A program made the position numbers and the translations under genes. A model generated the notes under the pieces. The model did not search any database and was not told the DNA's origin. It saw only the letters and a program-made list of their open reading frames with translations. Positions 52,246 to 62,519 of a DNA stretch of 64,000 nt are shown here, in pieces. Position 1 is the stretch's first letter; the number at the start of each line of letters is the position of its first letter. The stretch spans positions 46,854,558 through 46,918,557 of the forward strand of contig OZ010578.1 in NCBI GenBank assembly GCA_963932145.1, read 5' to 3'. The stretch is from Acanthosepion lycidas (lineage: Eukaryota > Mollusca > Cephalopoda > Sepiida > Sepiidae).

Positions 52246-54290
52246 TAAAACCAAACAAACAATAAAATAATTTTTAAATTCCATAGTCCTAATAAATAGT
52301 TTAAATACCCTACCAAAAAAGATAACCCTTTATGAAGTCGTCAAAAAACAAATGTTATCGATTTACGACAGTTTTTATATACACAAACCCTTTCAGAAAA
52401 AAATAAAAAATAAAATAAAAAAATAAATAAATCTCCATAGACGCTTAACCAGACTAGACGATGTCACCTTCCGCTTTAAATTTAGACACACCAACCTTAC
52501 CCTGACTTGACATCTGTAAATGTAACTGAGATATTGATACAAATTATTAACACCTTACGCCCCTTTTTCTTTAAACAATTGCTCTAGCCGTTACCATAGA
52601 AATTTTGATTTCAATAATGAATATGCTTATAAAACACGTAAACTTCAGAAATAAGTTATTCCAAAAAATTTCGCTTGAAAATGGAACAGAGCTCAGTACT
52701 TTAATTCAATTTAATTCAAATAATTATAATGAAGTTTTCGGCTCTTGTTTTGAAACATGAGAACTCTTATGTAGCGTATTGGAATCATATTTTTAAATAA
52801 ATAATTATATATATATATATATATATATGAAAAGAAAGAACAGTAAGATATATATAATCTGGTGTTCTTATAGATATTTTTATTTTTACAAAATAGTGCT
52901 GAATGTAAACTTACAGAGCATTAATATTATAAATTAATTGATTTAAAATATGTTTTTTTCGATACACAGTTCTAACCATGTTTCAAAAATGGAAGCTAAA
53001 AGCTCCGAATTTAATTTTGTAATTAAATTAAAGACATTATGGAACTAATGTCTTTAATTCGTCTACAAGCGAATTTTGGAACTTATTACTGGGTTTTAAA
53101 AGCACAGCAAAAATCTTAATTCACGTTTCCAAGCACACAGAGAAACCCATTCCTCTAGACAAGGGGTGTTTGCGTGTTCATTATCGCTGTATTTTGTTGT
53201 ATCAGTTATTACTTACGTTTTGGTAGGGGTAGGGATGTATTTTTCATCCGTTAAATGCATGTCGTCGGGATTTTTTAAAAATTTATGGTTAACGGCAAAA
53301 ATTCATACGGCATTTTTTTCTATTTGTATATTTAAAGATTTTTGGTGGGTGTTTAGGTTAGAATACGTTTTATTTAACTACGATTTAAAAAAATTTCACT
53401 TTTAATTTTTAATATACAATATTTCTTTTTAAAACAAGTAAATGTTTCCTATCGTCTTAACTTTCCTCTTCTTATGAATCTGGGTAATTTTGAATATACT
53501 TCTCTAATTCACTTGCCTTTATTTTTTGTCTTTTCTTTTGGTAGTATGGTTAATTTACTACGCTTTCTCTTGACTTTCTTTTCTTTTTCTTTTTCTTCTT
53601 CTTAACTCTTTCCAACCCCTTTTTTTTATTGATTTCTTATCTTCTTTTTCTTTATATAAACGCTTTTTACCTTTTATGGAAAAATTTCCAAAAACGGAAA
53701 GTGAAGTAGTATTTCATTAATCGCAATTTTAAATAAATTCATTTAGTACCATCATTGAGGAAACGTTTGATTCTAAGGTTGAAACAAAATGCACAATTTT
53801 GTAGTGGATATTTACATGTTCTAATGTAACAGTAAAGTTACCTCTTGATTGTTTTTTCACGTTTTCGTTAATTTCCGTTGGATCAAACGTTGGCTGTGTG
53901 ACCATTAGGATGTAGGTCAACTCATCGGTTTCCCTCTTCTCTCTTCCTACCCAGGCTCTCCTACCTCCATAATATAATTCCTGTAAGGGTGTTTTCTTCT
54001 ACCATATCTCCAACCATGTTCTTTTTAATGTTCTGCCTCTCTTTTTCTTCCTAACTAGCCAGTATCCTACGACAAACTGATACCACAAAGAGTTTGAAAA
54101 ATCCTGCGAATCTTAAAATTAAAATTCGTAGGTGAAAATGGTCATTAACTAAAGGTATTTTAATTCCAACTGTAAAGAAAATTTTGCTCGGTTTAATGAA
54201 ATAAACATTAAGTGCTCTTTGTGAGTCAGTTTTAACTATATTTCAAATTCTATATTGTGTTAATAGGACTCGCCTGGATTGTACAAACGG
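52246..54290. other. Long AT-rich intergenic stretch
   Basis: The first 400 bp may be the 3' tail of the Penelope-like copy. TTACATGTTCTAATGTAACA (about 53813) repeats the fold-back arm motif. (AT)n at 52806-52829. No gene: the frame at 53166-53405 is AT-rich, hydrophobic and without a known domain. Confidence 0.5.
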
Positions 54291-54294
54291 ATTA

Positions 54295-54295
<1 letters not shown>

Positions 54296-54370
<75 letters not shown>
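54296..54370. repeat. (CA)n-(TA)n array
   Basis: About 34 bp CA then about 40 bp TA. Confidence 0.9.
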
Positions 54371-54371
<1 letters not shown>

Positions 54372-54372
<1 letters not shown>

Positions 54373-54970
54373 AGCAAGTTTGGTTGAACAATAACGAAAA
54401 GATCTATCTGCCAAATTTTATATTATTTTTTTTCCAACTGACAATTATGAGGCTGTATTGAATTGGTAAAATTTAAAGACATTTTTTTTTTTTTTTTTTA
54501 AATGCGACTTCTTTCGATTGCTCTTACAGTCACTATCAAGAATTTTGTGTTTTGTCTGCTTATGAATCTCTCCACTCCCCCCCCCCCAAAAAAAAAACAT
54601 ACAAATAAACAAAAAATTAATTTTGAAAGTTTTACCAACTGTATAAAACAGCTTAGTCAGAAAACTTGGACAGACAGACCAACCATGTTAATATTTACCC
54701 AGCGTGTTTAAAAAAAATCTTGCTAAGTACACCTTTATATATATGTTGCTGATTTGAATCAACACACAATAAAGAAAACTGCTAGAAAGATTTGTAAATA
54801 TAAAAATATATATTACTTATTTTCTTGCTTTTTTACAACTACATTTTTCGTAGAGTATTAAAGTTCTTACGTTAAAGTTTCTTGTTTGTCCCTGTTTGCT
54901 AAAATGAAAAGAAATGTAATTTCTTCCCGTGTATGTTTGAAAAAAAAAAGATGGGGAGAAAACGAGGAGG
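54372..54970. other. Intergenic, no gene recognised
   Basis: T tract at 54482-54499 and a C/A tract near 54580. Nothing else. Confidence 0.45.
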
Positions 54971-54974
54971 AAAT

Positions 54975-55068
54975 TGCAGGTGACCCTTGTTGAGGAAGAG
55001 AGCTGAATGTCACGTAGCTTGGTGATGAAGAGTGTAATTGTCGTGTAGCTTGGCGACGAAGAGTTTAA
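54975..55068. repeat. 31 bp minisatellite, left part
   Basis: About three units of the type GTAGCTTGGTGAGGAAGAGT plus GTAAATGTCAC. The array is split by the LTR-like element and continues at 56891. Confidence 0.85.
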
Positions 55069-56890
55069 ATGTGACACTGTTTAGCGTTTGCGTGAAAAAT
55101 AAAGCGAGAAATACTTAAGGTGAGAAGAAGCTATCACGAAAGACATACTGAGCGATGTTATTTTTTTTAACAAAAGAAAAGTGGTAAAGATTTTATTTTC
55201 ATTTGCGGAGAAAAGTATTTTTTTCTCGCAGAAGATAGGAAATTCGTAAGATCTCGAATCTGTCGAAATTAATTTATGCTATGACGCAGCGAATAAAAGA
55301 TAGCAATCTGCCCATGGCAATAATGAAAATTTCAAATTGGTCAAGTGGCCCACAAAGCAGAATGCTAAAAGATAATCAGATTTAGGTCGAGCACCGACCA
55401 AGAAAGGGATCAGCTGAGACCACCACAAAGAAAAAGGAAGGGAAAAGAGAAAAAGGAAGGGAAAAGAGAAAAAGGAAAAGAATAAACCATTAACTATCTT
55501 TTGGAGATATCACTTGGTTCTGGAAAGAGACCACCTGTTTATGTTCAGACCTGGCCTTGATAAAATTTGTTACCGGGACGGATTGTTGGCGACAGAAGTA
55601 CGAAAGCGTTAAGGATATAAGGAGATTCTGATAATCACTTGACAAAAATCTCGTTAACGAATTCCAGATGACATTCAGTGAATATAGAGATTAAGGACCA
55701 CACTACGAGTCGTGGGGTTCTGGTCGAGGAAAAGAAAGAAAAGAAAAAGGAAGATAATTTTTTCTTTGAGCGATAATTGTAAGCTGAGGCCAGACTAGGC
55801 GCGCCCACGCTGCCGAGCGTTCATTGGCTGAGTGGTGGCGTGAGCGGTAGGCGAAAGTAAACATATGAGAAGGAGCGGAGTCCTGTTGACGCCTCTGAGG
55901 GGATTGGTGTGAGATACCAATATGAGAAAGAAGGTAAACCTGTTGACGCCCTCTGAGGGGATTGGTGTGAGATACCAATATCAGAAAGGAAGAATTTGGG
56001 AGGACAATTCCATTAAGAACCCATCTAAAACAGAAAGTAACGGACTTCCAAAAATGGAAAGTGATAAATTTTCCTGTTCGAAAACAAAGAAAATCCTTAT
56101 TGTCGATTTGGAATTATCGAGGAACCCAAACCACGACAGGCCCCTACATGGTTTTGGTCGGCGTCCATATAAAGAGAGTCGCAGCGAGTTGGAGAGACGC
56201 AGTTCCGAGAAGACAGCAGACGCGGACAGACGCAGACAGAGTTGAGCTGTGAGCTTGCAGACCAGCCTCGCAGGAAGCTGACCGAAAGATATCCACGCAT
56301 TCCGACTTAGACTTCTAACCAAAAACAATTTATTTTTGAAGAACGACTCAGACCCACCACACCAAAACAAGTTTTACGAATATCGACTGAAGATACCACA
56401 AACCAGTTACTGAAAAACAACTTAAGATATTACGACTCGCCTAACAAACGCAAAGTGTCATGTATCCATAGAAGCGGTTTCGGAGAAAGACGCAGTCCTG
56501 TATTCAGCAACCAGATATAAAAATATTTGTTATTCTTTTTTTAACACTTTTGAACTTTTCGAGTTGTTACTTTATTTTCTTTTACATATACTTGTGCGAT
56601 GTCACCTTTGCTCAAATTCGGCTTGCATAACGGCCCGACGACTGATTGATTTCGTCTACCTAAGATCAAATCACAACGTGGGTAGGTTAGACTAGAAATC
56701 AAAGCTGTTACTTCGGTAACTAGATGTTGGAGGCGAGCTGGGAACGACAAAGCTGATACCGAATCTAACCAGATTCCCACCCGGATCAGCCAATGGTTAG
56801 AATGTCACATTTGGCGCCGCGACCAATACCAAGTCACATTGGTCGTCACAGGATAGCACGGGGGCAGAGAGGGGCAGGGTGACGTCACAC
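55069..56890 (+). mobile_element. LTR-like element, copy 2 (about 1.82 kb)
   Basis: Starts TGTGACACTGTTTAGCG and ends GGGTGACGTCACA. The TATA box is CCATATAAAGAG (about 56167). TTTGGCGCCGCGACC, about 75 bp from the end, looks like a primer-binding site. No coding domain. It aligns with 42109-43863 throughout at about 95% identity by eye, with a few short indels. Inserted into a minisatellite. An LTR fossil, solo or short non-autonomous. The pair diverged moderately recently compared with the other LTRs here. Confidence 0.68.
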
Positions 56891-57335
56891 ACGTAGGTTG
56901 GCGAGGAAGAGTGTAAATATCACGTAACTCGGCGAAGAAGATTGTAAATGTCTCGTAGCTGGCGAGGAAGAGTTTAAATGTCTCGTAGCTTGGTGAGTAG
57001 GAGTATAAACGTCATGTAGCTTGTCGAAGAAAAGTGCAAATGTCACGGAGCTTGGCGTGGAATGTGTAACTGTCACTTAGGTGAGGAAGAGTGCAAATGT
57101 CACGTAGCTTGGTTGAGTAAGAGTGTAAATGTCACGTAGGTGGCGAGGAAGAGTTTAAATGCCACGAAGCTTGGCGAGGAATAATATAACCATCACGTAG
57201 CTAGGTGAGGAAGAGTGTAAATGCCACAGAGCTTGGCGAGGAATGTGTAACTATCAATTTGATGGGAAGAGTGCATATGTCACATAGCTTGGTGAGGAAG
57301 AGTGTACATTTCACGTAGCTTGGTCAGACGGGTGA
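56891..57335. repeat. 31 bp minisatellite, right part (about 14 units)
   Basis: Units such as GTAGCTTGGTGAGGAAGAGT plus GTAAATGTCAC repeat every 28-33 bp with about 10-20% divergence. It continues the array at 54975. Confidence 0.88.
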
Positions 57336-57570
57336 ATAAGTAAGTGAATCTCTGTTAAGCCGTTGAGTGGTGAACCTGTTGCAATATGTCACCGCCCCTT
57401 CTTCATACTGATTTTGCCCGTCTAGAAAATTTTCTTGGTTAGAATATGTTAAACATTTTTTCAAAGGATTAATTTATTAACCGGAAGAATGCGTGGATTC
57501 TCCAACTCAGAAACCATTTTCTTGATCATTGTTTTGGTGTTTATTTTCGTCTTCGCAACATGACACACGT

Positions 57571-57584
<14 letters not shown>

Positions 57585-57611
<27 letters not shown>

Positions 57612-57615
57612 GAGA
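57585..57615. repeat. (AT)n-(GA)n microsatellite
   Basis: TA at 57572-57590 followed by GA repeats to about 57611. Confidence 0.9.
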
Positions 57616-57659
57616 GATATATGGATAGATATTTACCAGCGAGCTCTCGCCGCAATCAG

Positions 57660-57840
57660 ATGTAATACAAGGTCGTAGCCTAAAGTGGGTTTAACGGCCG
57701 TACCGTAAAAAAAATTCCCGAGACCCTCGTCACTTGCCCTTTTGGGGACGCCTCAGACGCCAGGCAGTAAACACAGCTTCCTCGCGAGGGTGAAGTTTTA
57801 CCTGGTGGAAGGTTCTCTAGGCCTTGGGCTTAATATTGAA
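57660..57840. repeat. Unclassified repeat P, copy 1
   Basis: GTCGTAGCCTAAAGTGGGTT, ACGGCCGTACCGTAAAAAAA, GACCCTCGTCACTTGCCCTT and CCAGGCAGTAAACAC align with 59430-59545 and 59655-59770. Confidence 0.6.
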
Positions 57841-57989
57841 AAAAATATGAATCATAGACAAAGCATAGATATATATGTGATGGTGTTTGGATAGTAATTA
57901 CGTATTTCACCGCTAGGTAGTAAGAGTCAAGTAATTAAATAATTAATGATTCTTGCACCGGAGTCTAAAACGTCCTTTGATTAGAAATT

Positions 57990-58520
57990 AGGCCCGATTC
58001 TGCTGAATAGAGCGAGCAATATAATTAGTCAGGAAATAGGGCAAGAACAGTGCAGGTCCGTCAAAGACAATGGAACAAGAAATGCGATATTTATGCTCAG
58101 AACGATATCGGATAATGCATTATAAATGCGGAAGCTGGTCTATTTGAGTTTCATAGATTCTGCAAAAGCGTTTGATAAAGTCCGTCACAAAGAACTGTTG
58201 GAACTGCTAGGTAACCTCGTCACATTTGGGAAGGATATTAGAATATTCCAGAATCTATAGTCGCATTAAATCGTTAGCGTACGGGTAGAAAAAGATTTCA
58301 GTAAATATACAAAAACAGAACTTTTCAACTTATACAACAAAGCGATACTGAGAGAATAGAACGATTCAATGGCGGCGGCCACATTCTTAACAACAAAATA
58401 TGCAGATGACACAGTGTTGATGGCATACAAAGAAACAAAAACTGCAAGAACTCTTAAAGAAGTTAGTGAAGGAAAGTGAGAAGAAAAGACTAAACATCAA
58501 TTGTAGAATGCATGGTTGTT
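57990..58520 (+). mobile_element. LINE RT domain fragment (RTE-like)
   Basis: NAIFMLRTISDNA, VYLSFIDSAKAFDKVRHKEL (RT motif 1, F.D..KAFD), LELLGNLVTFGKDIRIFQNL, ELFNLYNKAILRE, KYADDTVLMAYKETKTARTL (YADD catalytic box) and INCRMHGC. These are RT motifs 1 to 6 of an RTE-like element. Both aspartates of YADD are present, but frames change several times. The only copy here with the polymerase core on one strand from motif 1 to motif 6. Confidence 0.85.
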
Positions 58521-58524
58521 AGGA

Positions 58525-59018
58525 AAAGGAACATCTCAACATGAAAATTACATTTTTTGGGTATTTCTTTAAGGCATGGGTTGCAAAGGATACATTCAAT
58601 GAATCTATCAGAACCTTTTCCAATCAAAGCAATGTCTCGAACCACAACTGGAATTATTGATGTCTTCATGTGCCACCTTTTGAAGATTTCCACTTCCAGA
58701 TCCTTGTATTGATGTCTTACAATCTGCAGGAACTACCATGTCAATAAGAAAGCACATTCTGTTTTTGTGGTCTTTGATCTCGATATCTGGGCGATTAGCT
58801 TTGATTGTTCCGTCTGTGTGTATTGTAAAGTCCCATAAAATTCTTATAGGTCCGATGTCTGTAACCGGGTCTGGCTGGTGTTCATAGCAATTTCTTACTG
58901 TTTCCTTCCCGTAAAAGTTGAATATTTTCCTATGCAGATATTGATTCACCCCGTCATGCCGAGTTTTATATTCGGTGGATACCGTGCAACCTAATACAAG
59001 ATGGTCAATTGTATAAAT
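58525..59018 (-). mobile_element. LINE fragment with restriction-like endonuclease type tail, family L-E
   Basis: A 160-codon minus-strand frame (58608-59090, of which the first residues come from a MITE): DHLVLGCTVSTEYKTRHDGV, NQYLHRKIFNFYGKETVRNC, YEHQPDPVTDIGPIRILWDF, TIHTDGTIKANRPDIEIKDH, KNRMCFLIDMVVPADCKTS. RHD ... W ... RPD ... LID fits the restriction-like endonuclease region of R2/R4/NeSL-type LINEs. Paralogue of 31590-31925. Confidence 0.75.
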
Positions 59019-59019
59019 A

Positions 59020-59120
59020 TTAGGTTGGTGCAAAAATAATGACGTAATAATGTCGATTTTGACGTTAAAAAATACGACAAAAAACGACATTATTACGTCA
59101 TTATTTTTGCACCAACCTAA
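59020..59120. mobile_element. Palindromic mariner MITE, copy i (101 bp)
   Basis: The same length class as copy a but with the core in the opposite orientation (GACGTTAAAAAATACG). TA at 59018-59019 and 59121-59122. Inserted in the L-E LINE fragment. Confidence 0.94.
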
Positions 59121-59135
59121 TAATAATAACTGTCA

Positions 59136-59137
<2 letters not shown>

Positions 59138-59195
<58 letters not shown>

Positions 59196-59215
59196 AATAA
59201 TAATAACAATAATAA
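59138..59215. repeat. (TTA)n microsatellite
   Basis: About 18 TTA units followed by complementary TAA units. Confidence 0.95.
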
Positions 59216-59399
59216 TAATTGAATAGTTCAAAATTATCTATTTTTCTCTATATTTGCCAAAGCCATTGAAATTTTTGCCGGGGAGCAGGGGGGTGCAGAA
59301 AAAGTGATGAAAGCCGCGACAATATAAAAATAGCTTTTGTTAAGAAATGTGATTTCTTTTGTATTTTCTCAGCCCAGCGGTTGTCATAAATCTCACGTA

Positions 59400-59770
59400 T
59401 CTGATTCGTTATTTAGACACACGCCCACGATGGAAAGGTTATGTGACGCAAACTCGAGTATAATGTGAATTAATCGGCAGTACCGTAGAAAAACTCTCAA
59501 GCCCCCTCGGTACTTCCCCATTTGACGGACGTCCGGCAATAAACCCATCACCTTCTCGAAAAAGAGGTAGTGCCATATTATCGGCAGAGGTCGAACCCCT
59601 CTGCCACCCAGCATATGAGACTCGCTTATCATATTCTGATATTCAGACGACGGCAACGTAATGTAACGCAAGCTTTAATGTGAGTTTATCGGCAGTACTG
59701 TAGAAAAAATTCTCAAGCCCTCTCAGCACTTCTTCATTTTGGGGAAGTGCCGGCCAGCATCCGATATTCA
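59400..59770. repeat. Unclassified repeat P, copies 2 and 3 in tandem
   Basis: ATTAATCGGCAGTACCGTAG (59469) and GTTTATCGGCAGTACTGTAG (59684) each follow a GTGACGCAA/GTAACGCAA block. They continue with CTCAAGCCCCCTCGGTACTT and CTCAAGCCCTCTCAGCACTT, then a self-complementary GCACTTC...GAAGTGCC in the second. The period is about 215 bp. Confidence 0.7.
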
Positions 59771-59779
59771 CATATCGTA

Positions 59780-60550
59780 TCCGCTTACTGCTTGAGCATG
59801 TATATTGTCTCTATATCTTAGCTATGCTAATTCGGCAGTAATTTACATATCACTATATCCTTGCAAACCATACTAAAATAAAACTTAATAGTAAAGGATG
59901 TTTCATTAAGACGGATCAAAGTCAGCAGTAAATAAATCAATGTTATTGGTGAAAATTTATTTATTTCTCTTTTGGATCATGTTATTTAAGTCATCGCAAT
60001 TATGTGTGAAAAATAACATCGCCCAAATGTCCGCCAAATCTGAAAGAAAAAGAAAAAAAAATCATTAGACGCTTAAAATTAATTCACATTTAAAATCTGT
60101 CCAAGTTATTGGAACAATATTTAGTAGAAAAAAAAAAAACAAAAAACAAAATAAAAAACCCAAAAAAAAAAATCATGACATTTTCGGTGTGACCACGATT
60201 AATGTTTCTGTCTACTCGGGTTAGCCATACTTTCTGAATGACACCATCAAACCTCGTGATCTTACCGCCGTCATCCAGTCTCGCTGAAAGCGCGTGCGAC
60301 AATCCACTTTAAAATTTCACATGCACAGTCCAGAGGAATATTCCAAACCGAAGTGAGCGGACGGCATGGGAATCATGTAAATTGCCTTGAAAACATTCCA
60401 CCATCTTTGTTCGTGAACTAATTGTATTGAAAAAGGAGAAAATCGCTAGTAATCAAAGACTTGATTGATGAGTAGATGTGTAGAATTAGTTAAAGTGTAA
60501 TATTAATGGAATAGTCAAAACTAGTAGAACAACAATAGCATAAACAAAAT
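59780..60550. other. Intergenic, no gene recognised
   Basis: A-rich tract near 60128-60172. A 70-codon minus-strand frame (60090-60302) shows no domain. Confidence 0.45.
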
Positions 60551-60554
60551 AGCA

Positions 60555-60672
60555 GCTTACGGTCACGTCATGTTGAAACACCAGTTCTTGTACGATCACA
60601 AAGTTAAGCAACGTCGAGCCGAATCAGTACAAAGATGGGTGACCGCTTGGGAATATCAGGTGCAGAAAGCTT
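60555..60672 (+). pseudogene. 5S rRNA-like unit 1
   Basis: 118 bp. GCTTACGGTCACGTCATGTT at the start, AAAGTTAAGCAACGTCGAGC (A box), AGATGGGTGACCGCTTGGGA (intermediate element and C box), ATATCAGGTGCAGAAAGCTT at the end. All three internal promoter blocks of a 5S gene are present. Diverged from metazoan 5S at several stem positions. Confidence 0.88.
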
Positions 60673-60694
60673 GCATATGCAGGTGGTCTAAAAG

Positions 60695-60812
60695 GCTTTC
60701 ACCCACATCACGTTGAACAACTGTTTCCCTACGATTACCGAAGTTAAGCAACGTCAAGTTTGCTTAGTTCGTAGATGGGTGACTACTTGGGAATATCAGG
60801 TGTTGTAAGCTT
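60695..60812 (+). pseudogene. 5S rRNA-like unit 2
   Basis: 118 bp, exactly 140 bp downstream of unit 1. Starts GCTTTCACCCACATCACGTT, contains GAAGTTAAGCAACGTCAAG and AGATGGGTGACTACTTGGGA, ends GTGTTGTAAGCTT. Confidence 0.88.
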
Positions 60813-60834
60813 TTATGTGCATGTGATTTAAAAG

Positions 60835-60943
60835 GCTTACGGTCACATCTCGTTCAAACAGTATGATCACCGATGCTAAGCAACGTAGAGCTTGGTGCTA
60901 CCTAGATTGGGGACCGCTATTTAATATCAGGCGATGTCAGCTT
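60835..60943 (+). pseudogene. 5S rRNA-like unit 3
   Basis: About 109 bp, 140 bp after unit 2. GCTTACGGTCACATCTCGTT, GATGCTAAGCAACGTAGAGC and GGGGACCGCTATTTAATATC. More diverged and slightly shortened. Confidence 0.82.
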
Positions 60944-60964
60944 GGATGTTCTGGTGGTCTAAAA

Positions 60965-61056
60965 GGATTACGGCCATACTACGTTGAACACTGGTTCTCG
61001 AACGATCATCGAAGTTAAGCAACGACGAGCTTGTTTATAAACAAGATGGGTGGTCG
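60965..61056 (+). pseudogene. 5S rRNA-like unit 4 (3' truncated)
   Basis: GATTACGGCCATACTACGTT, GAACGATCATCGAAGTTAAG, CAACGACGAGCTTG and AAGATGGGTGGTCG, then unrelated sequence. The C box and 3' end are missing. Confidence 0.82.
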
Positions 61057-61059
61057 TAA

Positions 61060-61540
61060 AAGTTGTACTGCTGCAGTAGCAAAAGTGGAGCGTCTAGGTT
61101 AAGAGAGCTTGACAGACATCATCCCTTTATCAACTGGTTTCGAAATCAGTCTGCCCATTTACATACCGGGTTTCTAATTCAATTGAGATTCTCCTCACCT
61201 GGCTATCAACCCGGCAACTGCTTTGCGACAGGTGAAACGTCGCTTGAGTCTGGCCACTTTCATGGCAGATGTTCGCGCGAACTGCTTTCTTTTGTTCCAT
61301 CAGTTTAAATCTTCACAGCTAGGATCTGCCGGTTCAGTTACATTGAGTCGACTCATCAACGTTCCCTTTATATTCCATTAATAAGGAGGAAGTTACCCTG
61401 AGAGAATTCCCCAGAAATCTTGCATTGTAGAACAAACTCCCAAGAGGATGATTCGCCGATCATGTTAAAGGTAAGCTTTATCTATCTTACATACCCTCTT
61501 GTTATGCATCTCTTGCTCTGTCTTTATATGCCCTTGCAAC
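61060..61540. other. Intergenic after the 5S array
   Basis: No recognised repeat. An 81-codon frame (61063-61308) includes HLHTGFLIQLRFSSPGYQPG but no known domain. Confidence 0.4.
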
Positions 61541-61544
61541 AACA

Positions 61545-61695
61545 ATATTTAGTTGGTCCCGGAGATGGTAATGGTAATAGTAACCGATTCCTTATAAGGA
61601 AACGTTCGGAATTTATTGACCGAGCAGTACTACTGTCACTTAAAGCAAAGTTTAATAGGTTTCTCAAGTCCAGTATCTGTTATTGCTCTTTGCAG
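61545..61695 (-). mobile_element. LINE family L-D 3' end, beyond a nested LTR
   Basis: In minus orientation GAGCAATAACAGATACTGGA, CTTGAGAAACCTATTAAACT and TTTCCTTATAAGGAATCGGT match 35320-35450. The upstream part of the same copy is at 62231-62480. Confidence 0.75.
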
Positions 61696-62230
61696 TGTTA
61701 TGGGGTCCACCCTTATTTCATATATTTAATTATTGCGTTTGTCAAAACGAAAAGTTTTTCTTTCCACGTGTGAGTTTCGAATCCTCGTTCGCCAAGTTGT
61801 TGTGGTTATCCGCGTGAGTTTCGAATCCTCGTTCGCCAAGTTGTTGTGGATTCCGAGATGAATTCGGTCTCCAAAGAATGACAAACGCAATAATTAAATA
61901 TAAGAAATAAAATGTATTTACACAATCATACAAAGAGTAATACTGTTAGTAAGTCCAGGAACGTGGTTAGTAGCAAATACAGATAGATAGATATAGTCTC
62001 GAAATAGGACTTCCTTAGAGTCTAAGTGCTTGTAACTGACTTCTACAAGAGGTTACCTCACACTATCTCCGTTCGTATATTCTCTCACTCTTCGACTGCC
62101 GACTCCCGACTGCCGACTACTACTGTCATACGACAACCCTCACTGACTGTAACTCTGGGTATTTAACGGCAGCAGTCCAAGTACACTTGGTAGAGTCCAC
62201 TTATATGAAAAAGGGGTGGACTCCATAACA
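61696..62230. mobile_element. Candidate solo LTR (535 bp) inside a LINE
   Basis: Starts TGTTATGGGGTCCACCC and ends GGGTGGACTCCATAACA. The inverted ends extend about 30 bp (TTATTTCATATA inside one, TATATGAAAAA inside the other). It splits an L-D LINE; GCAG and GCGG flank it as a probable 4 bp duplication. It contains a tandem pair of GTGAGTTTCGAATCCTCGTT units (61769 and 61813), an inverted partner of its own left end at 61876-61905, and ATTTAACGG near the right side. It is called an LTR because of TG...CA, but the long TIR leaves a DNA element possible. No genes inside. Confidence 0.6.
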
Positions 62231-62480
62231 GCGGTATTAATGGGGGTTTCCTTTCTAACCCTTTGTTTGAAGTAGTGTAGAATGTCAACATCTTGATTAT
62301 GTCATTATTTTCCCTTCGAGTTACATGTGCTATCCATTTTAGTTGTTGCTGCTGTTGGTAGTTCTCAAGTGATGTGGTTTCTGTTATTTGGTACAGTTCT
62401 TTGTTTGTGATTATGTAGCGCCAGTATACAATGTTCAAAGAAGGATGATCTTCGCCAAGAACCACAGGCTTCACTCGCTC
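62231..62480 (-). mobile_element. LINE family L-D C-terminal fragment
   Basis: The minus strand reads LYQITETTSLENYQQQQQLK, WIAHVTRRENNDIIKMLTFY, TTSNKGLERKPPL. Open over about 80 codons, better preserved than the copies at 15360 and 35100. RRExNxIIKMLTF is the shared signature of this family's RT tail. Confidence 0.78.
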
Positions 62481-62519
62481 AAAACCATTTTTTAACCATA
62501 TAGCAGACAGTTCAGATAT

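Noticed and set aside
42109-56890. A single 14.8 kb LTR retroelement with coding interior
   Set aside because: No gag, protease, RT or integrase of LTR type was seen between the two copies; the interior is other repeats. Two separate short fossils are favoured.
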